A stretch of 7,183 bases of DNA from Methanosarcinales archaeon (GTDB lineage: Archaea > Halobacteriota > Methanosarcinia > Methanosarcinales > Methanogasteraceae): the NCBI GenBank assembly GCA_030609345.1, contig JAUWCK010000052.1, positions 1 to 7,183 on the forward strand, written 5' to 3'. A program made the translations under genes and the position numbers. Shown in pieces: positions 5,896 through 7,183 of this stretch (positions are counted from its first letter, which is position 1; every line of letters begins with the position of its first letter). The notes beneath the pieces were generated by a model that was not told the DNA's origin, did not search any database, and worked only from the letters and a program-made list of their open reading frames with translations.

Positions 5896-6897
5896 ATGGA
5901 ATCGGATAAGAGACTAACATCGCTTGAAAACGAGTTCAAGATCGTAAAAGGGGAGATAAAAGCGTTACTGATAGATATCAGAGAGATCATGAATAACATG
6001 GAGAATCCATTCTACAATACTCAAGGTACAACTGATGGTCCGGATACATCAGTAGGGACAAAGGCGGAACTTGTGGGAGACGCTCCGGGGAGGGGCATTC
6101 AACATGAAGATATGTTAGAACAGGCGCCTGAACGGGAGCACCATCCGGGTTTTGCAGAGATGCCGGTGCAGCAGATGGGGGCAGGACATGCACCTAACGT
6201 TGCAGAGACCGTTGCAGAGACGCCGGTGCAGCAGATGGGGGCAGGACATGCACCTAACGTTGCAGAGACCGTTGCAGAGACGCCGGTGCAGCAGGGGATG
6301 TCGGTGCAGCAGATGGGGAGAACACCTGAACCGTATCATCCGGGTTTTGCAGAGATGCCGGTGCAGCATGATGGGACGAAGCAGGAGGCGACACCAGAAC
6401 ATGTTCCCGACTTTGCAGTGATGTTTAAGCAGTACGAGGAAGCGAAGCAGAGCGGAGATGATGGGACGACGCAGGGGGAGACCATAGGACACGCTCCTGA
6501 CTTTGCAGAGATGTTTAAGCAGTACGAGGAAGCGAAGCAGAGCGAAGGGATGCCGGAAGAAATCCCGGAAATCCAACCTGATAACGGATTTGACATCCAT
6601 ACCCTCGCCGAACTGATGAGATGGACGGATTACACACTTAAAACGATCGAACGAGGTAGATTGGATGAGCTGCTGGATTTGTATATGCTTACCGGACATA
6701 TTTCAGAGGGGCTAAAAGATACCATCTCGAAGATCGCAGACCTATCCACTCAGGAGGTTGCTGAAGGGAGTATACCAACGATGAAAGATCACATAGCCGC
6801 GATGTTCCAGTTGAATGCGGTATTGAATCCAAGCGAGTCTGATCAGAAGGCGATCTATTCGATATATGGGGAATTGCCATGGAGGACGGTGGGGTAA
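5896..6897 (+). CDS. flaD/E: Archaellum accessory protein, FlaC-FlaD/E fusion with repeat-built linker
   Basis: Cytosolic archaellum protein. In euryarchaea FlaC/D/E surround the motor base and connect it with chemotaxis (through CheF-type adaptors in haloarchaea). It has 333 residues from ATG 5896; the SD GGGAGGTGG ends 5 bases before it, so the in-frame GTG 5887 inside the SD is rejected. Residues about 7-42 are a charged, probably coiled-coil helix ending ENPF, as in FlaC. Residues about 82-218 are a repeat-built linker. Residues about 233-333 match FlaD/E, with TLAELMRWTDYTLKTI, LDELLDLYMLTGHISEGL and a DHIAAMF segment. Such proteins occur as separate FlaC, FlaD and FlaE or as fusions; here one protein supplies both ends. 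The long linker is unusual. It lies between the archaellins and a FlaG-like gene, whose ATG directly follows the TAA. Confidence 0.9.
   Translation: MESDKRLTSLENEFKIVKGEIKALLIDIREIMNNMENPFYNTQGTTDGPDTSVGTKAELVGDAPGRGIQHEDMLEQAPEREHHPGFAEMPVQQMGAGHAPNVAETVAETPVQQMGAGHAPNVAETVAETPVQQGMSVQQMGRTPEPYHPGFAEMPVQHDGTKQEATPEHVPDFAVMFKQYEEAKQSGDDGTTQGETIGHAPDFAEMFKQYEEAKQSEGMPEEIPEIQPDNGFDIHTLAELMRWTDYTLKTIERGRLDELLDLYMLTGHISEGLKDTISKIADLSTQEVAEGSIPTMKDHIAAMFQLNAVLNPSESDQKAIYSIYGELPWRTVG
6142..6173 (+). repeat. 32-base perfect repeat, copy 1
   Basis: Identical to 6337-6368. It encodes HPGFAEMPVQQ/H and flanks the 60-base tandem array on its left, so the array lies between two copies of a common boundary element. 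Confidence 0.85.
6162..6294 (+). repeat. 60-base perfect tandem repeat, about 2.2 copies
   Basis: Each base from 6162 to 6234 equals the base 60 positions later. The unit encodes 20 residues, PVQQMGAGHAPNVAETVAET (residues 90-109 and 110-129), with an internal near-identical 12-base duplication coding VAET twice. Perfect identity points to recent copy-number change by slippage or unequal recombination. The length is a multiple of three, so changes keep the frame. Confidence 0.95.
6337..6368 (+). repeat. 32-base perfect repeat, copy 2
   Basis: Partner of 6142-6173, to the right of the 60-base array and just before the 90-base repeats. Confidence 0.85.
6369..6548 (+). repeat. 90-base tandem repeat, two imperfect copies
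   Basis: Units 6369-6458 and 6459-6548 encode 30 residues each (about 159-188 and 189-218). They share DGT near the start, H-x-PDFA in the middle and MFKQYEEAKQS at the end. Within them, 6409-6454 and 6499-6544 differ at a single base. The MFKQYEEAKQS part is probably helical. Confidence 0.9.
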
Positions 6898-7183
6898 ATG
6901 GGCGGAGAAACGATCAGTATTGCTATGATCACGATAGCGTCCGTGATATGTGCTGCAACATTCGTCACTTCGGCATTTCCGGCGATTGCAAGGACGCAGG
7001 ATCCGCTCATAGCTTCAACAGACGCGATCAATGATAGAATGAAGACCGATATAACAGTTATACACGAGGCAAACTCTTCAGCCGGAAGCATCGTATACGT
7101 CTGGGTCAAGAACGTGGGAAACAATCGCATCCATCCGAATCTGATCGCTAACTCAGACCTCTTCTTCGGACCAGAAGGAGATT
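6898..7183 (+). CDS. flaG: Archaellum stator protein, FlaG-like (3' partial)
   Basis: FlaF and FlaG are membrane-anchored proteins with an extracellular beta-sandwich. They form the stator that ties the rotating archaellum to the S-layer. The first 95 residues are visible; the gene runs off the right edge. It begins MGGETISIAMITIASVICAA, a single N-terminal membrane helix (to about residue 30). AINDRMKTDITVI follows and resembles the DRLxTDxxII signature of FlaG, then a beta-rich segment, IVYVWVKNVGNNRI, like the KN(T/V)G strand of this family. The ATG follows directly on the TAA of FlaC/D/E, so translation is probably coupled, with purine-rich GGAGGACGG (6881-6889) as SD. I prefer FlaG to FlaF on the TDITVI motif, but similarity is modest and FlaF is possible. 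Confidence 0.75.
   Translation, partial: MGGETISIAMITIASVICAATFVTSAFPAIARTQDPLIASTDAINDRMKTDITVIHEANSSAGSIVYVWVKNVGNNRIHPNLIANSDLFFGPEGD

Noticed and set aside
6115..6699. A 194-codon open frame on the minus strand and an 89-codon frame on the plus strand within the linker repeats
   Set aside because: Both are by-products of repeat units whose lengths are multiples of three, so any stop-free frame stays open. The translations are Cys/Arg/Leu/His-rich, without domains, and the FlaC-FlaD/E frame explains the region.
1..7183. CRISPR arrays, tRNA or rRNA genes, insertion sequences, or phage and defence genes
   Set aside because: No regularly spaced repeats with unique spacers, no cloverleaf or rRNA signatures, and no transposase, nuclease or helicase motifs were seen. 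The repeats present are coding and in frame.

Overview
This window looks like a euryarchaeal chromosome segment, most likely from a methanogen, ANME or Archaeoglobus-like lineage (Halobacteriota). That inference rests on three archaellins of the FTGLEAAIVL type, Shine-Dalgarno (SD) sequences of the GGAGGTGAT type, and an archaellin - FlaC/D/E - FlaG gene order. All supported genes lie on the + strand. No sequence database could be searched, so the lineage is inferred from motifs recognised by eye.

Bases 1-3698 carry two large membrane-anchored surface proteins. The first is cut off by the left edge of the window, and its reading frame stays open through a signal-peptide core to base 2. The second follows after 22 bases. 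Their extracellular parts differ: Ig-like and invasin-like domains in the first, an S-layer-like region plus CARDB/DUF11-like domains in the second. Both end in the same module: a Gly-Arg-Asn lead-in, one transmembrane helix and a basic cytoplasmic tail of about 57 residues. The second gene has no ATG, GTG or TTG at the position its signal peptide and SD call for; an ATC stands there instead.

Bases 3699-3876 are non-coding and carry the likely promoter and leader of the archaellum operon, including a perfect 7-bp inverted repeat. Bases 3877-5859 hold three tandem archaellin genes packed 12 bases apart, with near-identical 5' ends and diverged, sequon-rich outer domains. A hairpin plus T-tract (5847-5881) overlaps the end of the third archaellin gene and could reduce read-through into the motor genes.

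Bases 5896-6897 encode a fused FlaC-FlaD/E archaellum protein whose two conserved ends are separated by a long repeat-built linker. The last gene (6898 to the right edge) is the start of a FlaG-like stator protein; flaF, flaH, flaI and flaJ would be expected beyond the edge.

Taken together: the archaellins build the filament, FlaC/D/E links the motor to chemotaxis and the cytoplasmic ring, and FlaG belongs to the envelope-embedded stator. The least explained part is the upstream pair of surface proteins with a shared cytoplasmic tail, which may be an envelope or sensory accessory to the archaellum or simply a neighbouring envelope operon.
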